In this document: in pieces, positions 9,178-17,896 of the stretch
Layout of the letters: each line of letters starts with the position of its first letter
How positions within the stretch are numbered: position 1 is the first letter of the stretch
Translations under genes and position numbers: made by a program
Assembly: GCF_031626875.1 (NCBI RefSeq)
Contig: NZ_JANDMF010000001.1
Span: 200,497 to 264,496, forward strand
Source of the DNA: Clostridium sp031626875
GTDB taxonomy: Bacteria > Bacillota > Clostridia > Clostridiales > Clostridiaceae
DNA: 64,000 nt
Direction of reading: 5' to 3'
The notes under the pieces: generated by a model
Seen by the model: the letters and a program-made list of their open reading frames with translations, nothing else
What the model was told of the DNA's origin: nothing
Databases searched by the model: none

Positions 9178-10644
9178 CTATTTTGTTGTTTTTTCTATAA
9201 TATCTCTAAGTTTTGTATTTCTATCTATAATTACAGTTTCAAGTCCTACCATACGGCTCCAATCATATATTTGTTCAACAGATAACTCTAGAGATACAAC
9301 TGTATGATGTCCACCACCTGCATATATCCAAGCTTTCACTCCATCTAAGAAATTAGGTTCTGGCTTCCATACCATTTTTGCAACTGGTAAATTAGGCATG
9401 TCTTCATCTGGTTCTACAGCAGTTAATTCATTTATAATTAATCTATAATGAGTACCTAAATCTAACATAGATACAGCTACACCATTTCCTGTTGATCCAT
9501 TAAATATTAAACGAGCTGGATCTTCTTTATCACCTATTCCTAGTGGTTTAACAACAACTTTTGGTCTATCTGATGCAAATGTAGGGTCAACTTCTAACAT
9601 ATGAGCACCTAATACTTTTTCATTTCCACTTTGTAATTCATATGTGTAATCTTCCATGAACCCAGTTTTAGTGTTATTTGTCATAACCTTTAACATTCTA
9701 TCTAAAGCTGCAGTTTTCCAATCTCCTTCACCTGCAAATCCATAACCTTCTGCATTTAAACGTTGAACTGCTAATCCAGGTAATTGTTTCATTCCATAAA
9801 GATCTTCGAAGTTTGTACAGAATGCATTATAATTTCCTCTATCTAAGAAAGTCCTTAATGCTATTTCGATTTTTATTTGCTCTTTAACTTGCTTTTCATA
9901 ATATGCTGGATCATTTTCTCCAGGTTCTAAAATATATAGTTCTTCAAATTCTTTGTATGTCTTGTTGATTTCATTTTCTGAAACCTTATCCATTTCAGCT
10001 ACTAAATCACCTATAGCAAAATAATCCACAGTCCATCCAAATTGAATTTGAGCTTCTACTTTATCTCCTTCAGTAACTGCAACATTACGCATATTATCAC
10101 CAAAACGAGCAACTTTAATATCTTGGCTAGCTATATATCCTGATGCTACCTTCATCCAATCAGCTACTTCTTTTTGGATATTTTTATCTTTCCAATAACC
10201 TACAACAACCTTATTGTTTTTATTAAGTCTTGCATTAATAAATCCATATTCTCTATCACCATGAGCACTTTGATGTAAATTCATATAATCCATGTCTATT
10301 TGTTTCCAAGGGATATTTTTATTAAATTGAGTTGCTAGATGTAATAATGGCTTTTGTAAAATTTTAGTTCCTGCAATCCACATTTTTGCTGGTGAAAAAG
10401 TATGCATCCATGTGATTACTCCTGCCACTTCATCTCTATAGTTAACTTCTTTCATTATCTTTTTTATTTCATCAGAGGATGTTGCTAAAGATTTAAATAC
10501 TATTTCATAAGGCAAATTTGCACTCTTATTTAATTCATCTACAATTTCTTGTGAGTCTTTTCTAACTTCAGCTAAAGCTTCTTCACCATATAAGTGCTGA
10601 CTCCCTACAACAAACCAAAATTCCATTTTATTATTTTTTAACAT
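9178..10644 (-). CDS. araA: L-arabinose isomerase
   Basis: Converts L-arabinose to L-ribulose, the first step of arabinose catabolism. The 488 residues fit the family (about 475-500). Family segments seen are FWFVVGSQHLYGEEAL at the N-terminus, WMHTFSPAKMWIAGT, LLHLATQFN, GEGDWKTAALDR and GAHMLEVDPTFA, plus the C-terminal AGGGHHTVVS with metal/substrate histidines. It starts 3 nt after the end of araD and has its own AAGGAGAG ribosome site. Control is by the upstream araB promoter, with its AraR-type operator and cre box. Confidence 0.97.
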   Translation of the reverse strand: MLKNNKMEFWFVVGSQHLYGEEALAEVRKDSQEIVDELNKSANLPYEIVFKSLATSSDEIKKIMKEVNYRDEVAGVITWMHTFSPAKMWIAGTKILQKPLLHLATQFNKNIPWKQIDMDYMNLHQSAHGDREYGFINARLNKNNKVVVGYWKDKNIQKEVADWMKVASGYIASQDIKVARFGDNMRNVAVTEGDKVEAQIQFGWTVDYFAIGDLVAEMDKVSENEINKTYKEFEELYILEPGENDPAYYEKQVKEQIKIEIALRTFLDRGNYNAFCTNFEDLYGMKQLPGLAVQRLNAEGYGFAGEGDWKTAALDRMLKVMTNNTKTGFMEDYTYELQSGNEKVLGAHMLEVDPTFASDRPKVVVKPLGIGDKEDPARLIFNGSTGNGVAVSMLDLGTHYRLIINELTAVEPDEDMPNLPVAKMVWKPEPNFLDGVKAWIYAGGGHHTVVSLELSVEQIYDWSRMVGLETVIIDRNTKLRDIIEKTTK

Positions 10645-10647
10645 AAC

Positions 10648-11361
10648 TTATCTCTCCTTTTTACTTGTATTTTGTCCATAATATGCACTTTCTCCATGCT
10701 TACGGAAAAAGTGTTTATCTAATAACGATTTGTTCATCCTAATATTTTCTGGATTTAGCTGCAATGAATGATATGTCATCTTTGCTACCTCTTCTAATAC
10801 AACTGAATTGTGAACAGCATTTTCTGGATTTGTTCCCCAAGTAAATGGTCCATGATCATTTACTAAAACGCCTGGCATATAATCAGGATTTATATTACTA
10901 TTTTTAAAAGTTTCAACTATAACATTACCTGTTTCTTTTTCATATTCACCTTCAATTTCTCCAGCTGTCATTTGGCGTGTTACAGGTACATCTCCATAAA
11001 AATAGTCTCCCTGTGTAGTTCCTGCTGCTGGAATTACCATTCCTGCCTGAGCAAATGAAACTGCCCAAGGTGAATGTGTGTGTACAATTCCCTTTATATT
11101 GGGAAAAGCTTTATATAATACTAAATGTGTTGCTGTATCACTTGATGGATTTAAATTTCCTTCAACTATCTTTCCATCTAAATCTACCACAACCATATCA
11201 CTAGCTTTCATTTCTGAATATTCAACACCACTTGGTTTAATGACTACAAGCCCTTTCTCTCTATCGATTCCACTTACATTTCCCCATGTGAATGTTATTA
11301 ATCTATATTTAGGAAGTAATAAATTAGCTTCTAATACTTCTTCCTTTAATCTTTCTAACAT
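10648..11361 (-). CDS. araD: L-ribulose-5-phosphate 4-epimerase
   Basis: A class II aldolase-fold zinc enzyme converting L-ribulose 5-phosphate to D-xylulose 5-phosphate. It has 237 residues. Seen are TWGNVSGIDRE, KPSGVEY, SSDTATHL, the metal-binding HTHSPWAVSFA, GTTQGDYFYGDVPVTR and NDHGPFTWG. It lies between araB (5-nt gap) and araA (3-nt gap), the arrangement of a tightly coupled operon. The SSDTATHL and HTHSPWA motifs, together with the context, favour AraD over fuculose-phosphate aldolase, which shares the fold. Confidence 0.96.
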   Translation of the reverse strand: MLERLKEEVLEANLLLPKYRLITFTWGNVSGIDREKGLVVIKPSGVEYSEMKASDMVVVDLDGKIVEGNLNPSSDTATHLVLYKAFPNIKGIVHTHSPWAVSFAQAGMVIPAAGTTQGDYFYGDVPVTRQMTAGEIEGEYEKETGNVIVETFKNSNINPDYMPGVLVNDHGPFTWGTNPENAVHNSVVLEEVAKMTYHSLQLNPENIRMNKSLLDKHFFRKHGESAYYGQNTSKKER

Positions 11362-11366
11362 AAACT

Positions 11367-13052
11367 TTAACCTCTCTTTGCAGCATTCTCCTTAATCTTC
11401 TTAAGATGCTTCATTACATCATTTTCTCCACGTCCAAAATAGTCATGTAATTTTACATACTCTCTATAAATAGCTTCATATCTCTTTACATTTTCAGGAA
11501 CAGGCTTTATAGACTCTTCTCTAAGTCTTGTCATTTTTTTAGATGCTTCTTCAATAGAATCAAAACCACCAAGTTCTTTTCCAGCTGCAACTGCTGCAAA
11601 CATAGCAGCACCTATTGCAGGAGCTTGAAGATGTTCGGCTATAAATATTTCTTTTCCTGTTATATCAGCATATATTTGATTTAACATTTGATTTTTATGA
11701 GGTAATCCTCCACAAACAATAAGCTTGTCAATCTTAATATCATTTTCTTCAAAATTATCTATAATTAATCTCTTACCAAAAGCTGTAGCTTCTATTAATG
11801 CTCTGTAGATTTCTTCTGGCTTTGTTTCAAGATTCATACCAAAGATTAGTCCTGTAAGGTCTGTATCTACAAGAATTGATCTATTTCCATTCCACCAATC
11901 AAGAGCTAATAGTCCACTTTCACCAATCTTTAATTTCTTGGCTTTCTCTTCTAGTAATTGATGAATATTCATATTTCTTTCATCTGCTTCTTTAAAATAT
12001 CTTTCTGGAACTTGATTTTTAACAAACCAAGCAAATATATCTCCAACAGCATTTTGTCCTGACTCATAAGCATAATACCCTGGTACTGCCCCATCTTTTA
12101 CTACTCCACATATACCTGGAACTGGAACTTCTTTATTTCCAAGTGTAATATCACAGGTTGAAGTTCCCATAATATTTAACATTGTTCCTGCTTCAATAAC
12201 TCCTGTTGGTGCCACTGATACATGAGCATCTACATTACCAACAGCTACTGGAATGCCTGTATTTAACCCTGTTGCATCTGCTACCTTTGATAAAAGATTG
12301 CCTGCCTTTGTTCCTACTGGATAAAATTTCATTCCAATTTTCTCTTCTATAACGTTTTCCATCAATGGATTTAAAGCTTTAAAAAATTCCTTGCTTGGAA
12401 ATCCTGTTTCTGCATTCCAAATAGCTTTGTATCCAGCAGTTGTTGCATTACGCATTTCTACTCCAGTTAATTGCCATGTAATCCAATCTGTAGCTTCTAT
12501 AAATCTATCCATCTCTTTATAAACTTCTGGTGCTTCTTCAGCGATTTGCATTAGTTTTGGGAATACCCATTCAGATGAAATCTTTCCTCCATAATACTTT
12601 AGCCAAGCTTCATTGCGTTCTCTTGCAATAGCATTTAATCTATCAGCTTGTCCTTGTGCAGCGTGATGTTTCCAAAGTTTTACCCATGCATGAGGATTAT
12701 CGTGCCATCTATCAAGATTCATTAATGGAGTTCCATCTGCCTTAACAGGAAGAACAGTGCAAGATGTGAAATCAACAGATACACCTATGATGTCATCTTT
12801 TGATATTGTCTTACAAGCCTCTTGAACTGCCTTTTTAACAGTTTCAACAAAACAATTATAATAATCATTTGGATTCTGAAGTGCCCAGTCATTACCTAAT
12901 TTAATATTGGTATCTGGTAGATGTTCATCTATAACTGCATCAGGATAATCCATAACTTCTGATGATAAAACTTCACCATCTTCTAATCTAACTACTACTG
13001 CTCTTGCAGATAAAGACCCAAAATCAACTCCTACTGTATACTTATTTGCCAT
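11367..13052 (-). CDS. araB: L-ribulokinase
   Basis: A FGGY-family sugar kinase (561 residues) phosphorylating L-ribulose. Seen are the N-terminal phosphate-binding GVDFGSLSARAVVV, VSVDFTSCTVLPVK, GTSTCDI, LLALDWWNGNRSILVD (the segment typical of ribulokinases) and VCGGLPHKNQM. I prefer the ATG at 13052 over the ATG at 13064. AAAGGATGG lies directly on the upstream ATG but 8-9 nt before the second, and the protein then begins MANKYTVGVDFG like its relatives. It is the first gene of the arabinose operon. Confidence 0.96.
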   Translation of the reverse strand: MANKYTVGVDFGSLSARAVVVRLEDGEVLSSEVMDYPDAVIDEHLPDTNIKLGNDWALQNPNDYYNCFVETVKKAVQEACKTISKDDIIGVSVDFTSCTVLPVKADGTPLMNLDRWHDNPHAWVKLWKHHAAQGQADRLNAIARERNEAWLKYYGGKISSEWVFPKLMQIAEEAPEVYKEMDRFIEATDWITWQLTGVEMRNATTAGYKAIWNAETGFPSKEFFKALNPLMENVIEEKIGMKFYPVGTKAGNLLSKVADATGLNTGIPVAVGNVDAHVSVAPTGVIEAGTMLNIMGTSTCDITLGNKEVPVPGICGVVKDGAVPGYYAYESGQNAVGDIFAWFVKNQVPERYFKEADERNMNIHQLLEEKAKKLKIGESGLLALDWWNGNRSILVDTDLTGLIFGMNLETKPEEIYRALIEATAFGKRLIIDNFEENDIKIDKLIVCGGLPHKNQMLNQIYADITGKEIFIAEHLQAPAIGAAMFAAVAAGKELGGFDSIEEASKKMTRLREESIKPVPENVKRYEAIYREYVKLHDYFGRGENDVMKHLKKIKENAAKRG

Positions 13053-13075
13053 TTTACCAACCATCCTTTTTTTAA

Positions 13076-13089
13076 GTTAATCGCTTTCA
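13076..13089 (-). promoter_or_regulatory. cre (CcpA) box in the araB leader
   Basis: On the minus strand TGAAAGCGATTAAC matches 12 of 14 positions of the cre consensus TGWAANCGNTNWCA. It begins right at the predicted araB transcript start, a place where bound CcpA would block elongation or initiation. The same core appears upstream of the sugar symporter gene (14437-14450). Confidence 0.7.
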
Positions 13090-13096
13090 TAATAAA

Positions 13097-13125
13097 AGCA
13101 TAGTATTTATACGTATAAATGTCAA
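13097..13125 (-). promoter_or_regulatory. araB promoter with AraR-type operator in the spacer
   Basis: On the minus strand TTGACA (13125-13120), a 17-bp spacer and TATGCT (13102-13097) form a strong promoter. The perfect 16-bp palindrome ATTTATACGTATAAAT (13105-13120) fills the spacer, so a bound repressor would exclude RNA polymerase. It resembles the Bacillus AraR operator (ATTTGTACGTACAAAT) and lies beside the AraR gene. Confidence 0.85.
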
Positions 13126-13138
13126 TAACTATTTCAAA

Positions 13139-13154
13139 AGTTATACGTATGAAT
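13139..13154. promoter_or_regulatory. Second AraR-type operator
   Basis: AGTTATACGTATGAAT differs from the palindrome at 13105-13120 at two positions and keeps the central TATACGTAT. The two centres are 34 bp apart. The site lies upstream of the araR promoter, so it could allow cooperative binding with the first operator and autoregulation of araR. Confidence 0.7.
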
Positions 13155-13167
13155 TTTCTACATAATG

Positions 13168-13196
13168 TTGTGAAATCAGTTCATTTTTGATATAAT
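13168..13196 (+). promoter_or_regulatory. araR promoter
   Basis: TTGTGA (13168-13173) and TATAAT (13191-13196) are 17 bp apart, giving a predicted start near 13203 and a 25-nt leader that carries TAGGAG before the ATG at 13228. Confidence 0.65.
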
Positions 13197-13227
13197 TTAT
13201 GTAAAATATTATATTTAGGAGAAGATC

Positions 13228-14316
13228 ATGAAACACAAATATGAAGAGGTAGAAGAAAGCATTATAAATTGGGCTAAAACTAGCAAATATAAGCCTCATG
13301 AAAAGATACCAACTGAATCAGAATTAATGGAAATGTTCAAAGTAAGCAGACATACTATAAGAAAAGCTATAGGTGATCTTGTTTCTTTAGAATATGTATA
13401 TAGAATACAAGGAAGCGGTATATATTTATCTGATTGGGCAGAAAATAGCGCTAACCTTACAAATACAAAAAACGTAGCTGTACTTACAACTCATATATCT
13501 AACTATATCTTCCCTGATATAATTAGAGGTGTTGAAGATACCCTTTATGCTGAATTCTACTCGCTTTTACTATCTTCAACAAACAATAACGTTATGTTTG
13601 AAAATAGTAACTTAAAGAACTTGTTGGCCCACAAAATAGATGGGCTTATTCTAGAACCGACTAAAAGTGCATATCAAAATCAAAATATTGGCTATTTAAA
13701 TAATATAATAGCTAAAAATATACCCTTTGTAATGATAAATGCTTGTTATCCTGGACTAAATGCCCCAAGCCTTAGAGTTGATGACTTTAAAGGAGGAAAA
13801 CTTGCAACAAAACATCTAATATCTTTAAATCACAAAAATTTAATGGGTATTTTCAAAGTTGATGATTCTCAAGGAATTAACAGAATGAATGGATTTATTT
13901 CAGAATGTCAGGAAAATAATATTCCTCCTACCCCTGGACAGATTTTAACTTATCTTTCAGAAGAAATAACTTCATCATTACCACAAAAAATAGAATATGC
14001 ATTAAGATCTGAAAAAAGGCCTACTGGAATCTTTTGCTATAATGATGAAATAGCATTTATGGTGTTAACTATTGCTGAAAAACTTAATTTAAAAGTTCCT
14101 GAGAATCTTTCTCTTATAGGTTTTGATGATTCTCATCTTTCAATAATTATGAATCCAAATTTAACTACTATAATTCACCCAAAAGAACAAATGGGTAAAG
14201 ATGCAGCCAACTTAATAATAAAATTAATTAACAATAATAATAAGTTCGATACTAACGATTCTATTTTATATGAACCAGAAATTGTTGTTAGAAGTTCAAC
14301 CTGTGAAAAAAAATAA
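13228..14316 (+). CDS. araR: Arabinose-responsive repressor, GntR/LacI chimera
   Basis: A 362-residue repressor, about the length of Bacillus subtilis AraR. It has a GntR-type winged helix at residues 1-70 (KIPTESELMEMFKVSRHTIRKAIGDL). A LacI/PurR-type effector domain spans about 85-360 (VAVLTTHISNYIFPDIIRG, GIFCYNDEIAF, IGFDDSHLS, TTIIHPKEQMG). This domain pair is diagnostic of AraR. It is divergent from araB and precedes the symporter gene. Three palindromes of the form ATTTATACGTATAAAT lie at the promoters of these transcription units. By analogy, L-arabinose releases it from DNA. Confidence 0.93.
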   Translation: MKHKYEEVEESIINWAKTSKYKPHEKIPTESELMEMFKVSRHTIRKAIGDLVSLEYVYRIQGSGIYLSDWAENSANLTNTKNVAVLTTHISNYIFPDIIRGVEDTLYAEFYSLLLSSTNNNVMFENSNLKNLLAHKIDGLILEPTKSAYQNQNIGYLNNIIAKNIPFVMINACYPGLNAPSLRVDDFKGGKLATKHLISLNHKNLMGIFKVDDSQGINRMNGFISECQENNIPPTPGQILTYLSEEITSSLPQKIEYALRSEKRPTGIFCYNDEIAFMVLTIAEKLNLKVPENLSLIGFDDSHLSIIMNPNLTTIIHPKEQMGKDAANLIIKLINNNNKFDTNDSILYEPEIVVRSSTCEKK

Positions 14317-14324
14317 TTTTTTTG

Positions 14325-14370
14325 AAACCCTTGCGCTGGAGATTGCAAGGGTTTTTTGCTTCTTTTTTAT
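14325..14370 (+). terminator. Terminator of araR
   Basis: A 10-bp stem AAACCCTTGC (14325-14334) with GCAAGGGTTT (14345-14354), followed by a T-rich stretch, just after the araR stop. Confidence 0.88.
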
Positions 14371-14374
14371 CCCA

Positions 14375-14390
14375 ATTTATACGTATAAAA
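14375..14390. promoter_or_regulatory. Third AraR-type operator, upstream of the symporter
   Basis: ATTTATACGTATAAAA matches the araB operator at 15 of 16 positions. It lies just upstream of a TTGACA hexamer (14403-14408) that probably belongs to the symporter promoter; with 17-bp spacing the -10 would be the weak TACCAT (14426-14431). Confidence 0.8.
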
Positions 14391-14436
14391 AATATTTTAA
14401 TATTGACAATTATACAGATAAATATTACCATTTAAG

Positions 14437-14450
14437 AGTAATCGCTTTCA
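14437..14450 (-). promoter_or_regulatory. cre (CcpA) box upstream of the symporter gene
   Basis: The minus strand reads TGAAAGCGATTACT, 13 of 14 matches to TGWAANCGNTNWCA. It sits about where transcription of the symporter gene would begin. Confidence 0.75.
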
Positions 14451-14509
14451 AGATTTTGAATATTCTATAAAAACTAATAAACTAATGTTATTTAAGGAGG
14501 ACTTTTCAT

Positions 14510-15916
14510 ATGACGAAAAATGATTCACATAAGCATTCTTTATTATTTATAATTTTAATTTCATGCGCTGCAGGTCTTGGTGGTTTATTATACGGTTACG
14601 ATACTGCAGTAATATCAGGTGCAATAGGTTTCTTAAAAGAATTATATAATTTATCTCCTGCTATGGAGGGTTTTGTAATATCAAGTATTATGGTTGGTGG
14701 TGTCATTGGAGTTGGTTTTTCTGGTTTCTTAGGTGATGCTATTGGTAGAAGAAAAGTTTTAATGATTGCGGCTGGATTATTTGCTATTTCTGCTGCTATT
14801 TCTGCTGTTTCTGCCACTGTATTCGTTTTAATATTTGCTCGTATAATAGGTGGACTAGGTATAGGAATGGCATCAGCTTTATCAGTAACTTATATTACTG
14901 AATGTGCACCTCCATCTATTCGTGGTAGGTTATCTTCACTTTATCAATTATTCACCATATTCGGTATTTCAATAACTTATTTTGTTAATCTTGGAATCGT
15001 AAACATGGGTGGAGATTCTTGGAGAGTTTCTACAGGTTGGAGATATATGTTAGCATGTGGTACTGTTCCAGCTGTTGTATTTTTATTAACTTTATTCTTC
15101 GTACCAGAAAGCCCACGTTTCTTAGTTAAGTCTGGTAATGTAGAAAAAGCTTCTGCTGTTTTAACTAAAATTAATGGTCCACAAATTGCAAAGGAAGAAC
15201 TTGATTCTATTTCTAAATCTCTTGATTCTGAAAAAGATGCATCACTAAAACAACTTTTCCAACCGGGACTTCGTAGTGCTCTTTATATAGGTATTTTCCT
15301 AGCAATATTTAATCAAGCTATTGGAATGAATTCCATTACTTACTATGGACCTGAAATATTCCAAATGATTGGATTTAAGAGCAATTCTAGTTTCCTTGCT
15401 ACAAGCATTATAGGTGTAGTTGAAATATTTGCAACTATCTTAGCTATGTTCTTAATTGATAAACTTGGACGTAAAAAATTAATGGAAATAGGTTCAGCTC
15501 TTATGGCAATTTTTATGTTGTTAATTGGAACTTCTTTCTATTTTAACATTACTAATGGATATTTAATTTTATTATTTATCATTTGCTTTGTTGTTTCTTT
15601 CTGTATTTCAATGGGGCCTATTCCTTGGATTATGATTCCTGAAATATTCCCTAATCATTTAAGAGCGCGTGCAACAGGCATAGCAACTATATTCTTATGG
15701 GGTGCCAATTGGGCTATCGGTCAATTTACACCAATGCTTCTAAATGGTATTGGAGGAGCTTATACTTTCTGGATGTTCTGTGGAATAAATGTATTATGCT
15801 TTATTATAGTTACTACTAAGGTTCCAGAAACAAAGAATAAATCTTTGGAAGAAATAGAAAAATTCTGGCTTCCTAAATCAAAAAACCATGCTACTCCTTC
15901 TTTGGATGCAAAATAG
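14510..15916 (+). CDS. araE: Sugar:H+ symporter, MFS sugar-porter family (probable arabinose transporter)
   Basis: A 468-residue, 12-helix major facilitator of the AraE/XylE/GalP group. Sugar-porter signatures seen are GGLLYGYDTAVISGA in helix 1, GDAIGRRKVL and DKLGRRK-like loop motifs, PESPRFLVKSGN at the end of the first half, the helix 7 QAIGMNSITYYGP segment that contacts sugar, and PETKNKSLEEIE at the C-terminus. AAGGAGGA precedes the ATG. An AraR-type operator and a cre box lie upstream, so arabinose is the most likely substrate. Xylose or galactose cannot be excluded by sequence. Confidence 0.88.
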   Translation: MTKNDSHKHSLLFIILISCAAGLGGLLYGYDTAVISGAIGFLKELYNLSPAMEGFVISSIMVGGVIGVGFSGFLGDAIGRRKVLMIAAGLFAISAAISAVSATVFVLIFARIIGGLGIGMASALSVTYITECAPPSIRGRLSSLYQLFTIFGISITYFVNLGIVNMGGDSWRVSTGWRYMLACGTVPAVVFLLTLFFVPESPRFLVKSGNVEKASAVLTKINGPQIAKEELDSISKSLDSEKDASLKQLFQPGLRSALYIGIFLAIFNQAIGMNSITYYGPEIFQMIGFKSNSSFLATSIIGVVEIFATILAMFLIDKLGRKKLMEIGSALMAIFMLLIGTSFYFNITNGYLILLFIICFVVSFCISMGPIPWIMIPEIFPNHLRARATGIATIFLWGANWAIGQFTPMLLNGIGGAYTFWMFCGINVLCFIIVTTKVPETKNKSLEEIEKFWLPKSKNHATPSLDAK

Positions 15917-15952
15917 TATTTAATGCCCTTTTATTAGAAAATTTATATATAA

Positions 15953-15992
15953 ATAAAAAAGATGTTTTCCAAGCAGGAATCATCTTTTTTAT
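15953..15992. terminator. Bidirectional terminator between symporter and histidine kinase
   Basis: AAAAAAGATG...TTCC pairs with GGAA...CATCTTTTTT around a short AAGCA loop. A-runs and T-runs on both sides suit the two convergent genes. Confidence 0.75.
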
Positions 15993-16000
15993 TTATCTCC

Positions 16001-17764
16001 TTATTCTATTATTGGATGCCTTAATTCTACAACTGTTCCTTCACCATAAGTACTTTTATATGTCAAACCATATTCTTTACCATATGCAAGCCTTATCCTC
16101 TCATTTACATTAAAAATCCCATATCCAAGTTCAGTTCCTTTTTCACTATTTATAAGCATTTTATTTATTTTATTTAATAATTCTTTATCTATTCCTTTCC
16201 CATTATCCATTACAAAAAAGCACAGTAAATTTTCTTCCTTTTTACCTATTATTTTAATCTTACCATTACCTCTTTTTTCTTTAATTCCATGATAAATTGC
16301 ATTTTCTACTAATGGCTGTAAAATTAATTTTATTAATTTGTACTTTAATATATTATACTCAAAATTAATTTCATAGTCTAACTTATCTTCATATCTTATT
16401 TTCTGTATAGTTAAATAACTTTGTACATGATTCAACTCTTCTTCAACACTTATTATCTCCTTACCTTTACTTAAACTTATTCTAAGTAGCTTAGTAAAAG
16501 CCTCTATTATCTCAACTATTTCTTCTTCATTATTTTCTTCTGCCATCCATCTTATTGTATCTAATGTATTATACATAAAATGAGGCTTAATTTGAGCCTG
16601 CAAAACATTCATTTCTGCAATTCTTTTACTTTTTTCTTCTATTTGAACTAAGTTTATAAGATTATCAATTTCCTTAACCATATTATTAAATGAACTACCA
16701 AGTTCCCCAATTTCATCATTATATTTTGTATTAAATGAAACTGTTAACTCCCCTTGTTGGGCTTTTTTCATAAGTTTCTTAAGCTTATAAATTGGTTTTA
16801 CAATAGATTTTGTAAAAATAACTACTAATATCTCTGCTATTATCAGTGCTGTAATACCAACAAATATAGAATAATACTTTATTCTTTTAATAGCTCTTAA
16901 ACTTTCACTCTCCGGAAACACCCCAATAACATCCCAATTTGTATAATTTGATGTAACCTTAGTTAGTTGATATTTTTCTCCATTTATCTCTTTTATTATT
17001 ATTTCATTGTCATTCTTCTTAAGCCAATTATTATTAATTCGGTATACTATTTTATTAACAGGAGTATACACTATATTTTCATCACTATCTTTAATATAAG
17101 CAAATCCTGCTGTTCCTGGCTTTGCATTTTCAATAATATTTTTAATGGTATCTAATTTAATATCAATAAGAATTACACCTTTTATTTCATCAGTACTAGG
17201 ATTAACTATAGCCCTAGATATTGAGAAAATATCATCAGCTGAATACCGAAAAATATTATCGATATTTCTTCCTACTGGCTTAGTAAATAAGTGTATTACT
17301 TGAGGTTCATTGCATGCTTTTCTATACCATTCTTCAGTGATTAATGAATCTCGAGAAACCTTATTCATTACATCACTTATATATCCTCCACTTTTGTTTA
17401 CTATCATTATTCCTGCTATCTTTGGGTTGAATTTTGTATAGTTATATATTGATTTATAAGCCTCGTCCTCCATATCATCATTCTCTAGCTTATTCTCATT
17501 AAAAAACTTTAATATTCTAGAATCTATAGACATATAGTTAATTATGTTTTCCACATTATTTATATAAGCTTCAACATTATTATTAATTTGCTTAATTATT
17601 TGATTTGTGTTTTCATTTTGTGAAATGTTAATTGATTTTTTATAAAGTAGATTTCCTAAAGTAGTTATTGTTACTGTAACAAGTAAAATCACTGCAAAGA
17701 AATAAAATATAAGCTTTTCTCCTATACCTTTATTCATAAAATATGTCTTTATCCTATTCACCAT
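16001..17764 (-). CDS. Sensor histidine kinase, LytS/YesM type
   Basis: A 587-residue membrane kinase. The order is: transmembrane helix near residues 11-33, extracellular dCache-like sensor (about 35-285), second helix (YYSIFVGITALIIAEILVV), HAMP linker, His_kinase segment QAQIKPHFMYNTLDTI with the phospho-His, and an ATPase domain with NAIYHGI (N box), DNGKGI and GYGIFNVNERI. The track frame opens at 17851, but I choose the ATG at 17764: GGGGGGAG lies just upstream and the length then equals that of the paralogue at 34458-36224. It lies downstream of the importer genes, while its probable partner regulator is at their upstream end. Confidence 0.9.
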   Translation of the reverse strand: MVNRIKTYFMNKGIGEKLIFYFFAVILLVTVTITTLGNLLYKKSINISQNENTNQIIKQINNNVEAYINNVENIINYMSIDSRILKFFNENKLENDDMEDEAYKSIYNYTKFNPKIAGIMIVNKSGGYISDVMNKVSRDSLITEEWYRKACNEPQVIHLFTKPVGRNIDNIFRYSADDIFSISRAIVNPSTDEIKGVILIDIKLDTIKNIIENAKPGTAGFAYIKDSDENIVYTPVNKIVYRINNNWLKKNDNEIIIKEINGEKYQLTKVTSNYTNWDVIGVFPESESLRAIKRIKYYSIFVGITALIIAEILVVIFTKSIVKPIYKLKKLMKKAQQGELTVSFNTKYNDEIGELGSSFNNMVKEIDNLINLVQIEEKSKRIAEMNVLQAQIKPHFMYNTLDTIRWMAEENNEEEIVEIIEAFTKLLRISLSKGKEIISVEEELNHVQSYLTIQKIRYEDKLDYEINFEYNILKYKLIKLILQPLVENAIYHGIKEKRGNGKIKIIGKKEENLLCFFVMDNGKGIDKELLNKINKMLINSEKGTELGYGIFNVNERIRLAYGKEYGLTYKSTYGEGTVVELRHPIIE

Positions 17765-17896
17765 ACTCCCCCCAATGCATATAGTCAGTAACTCTTCAAA
17801 GTAAAAATGCAAAATAGAATATACACTTGTTTGTGTTATTAAAAATTCCACAAATGTATATCCTAACTCTGATAGTTATTTATTAAAGTATATCTA

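Noticed and set aside
17765..17851. N-terminal extension of the histidine kinase to 17851
   Set aside because: No ribosome site precedes it, whereas GGGGGGAG precedes the ATG at 17764, and the shorter protein matches its paralogue in length.
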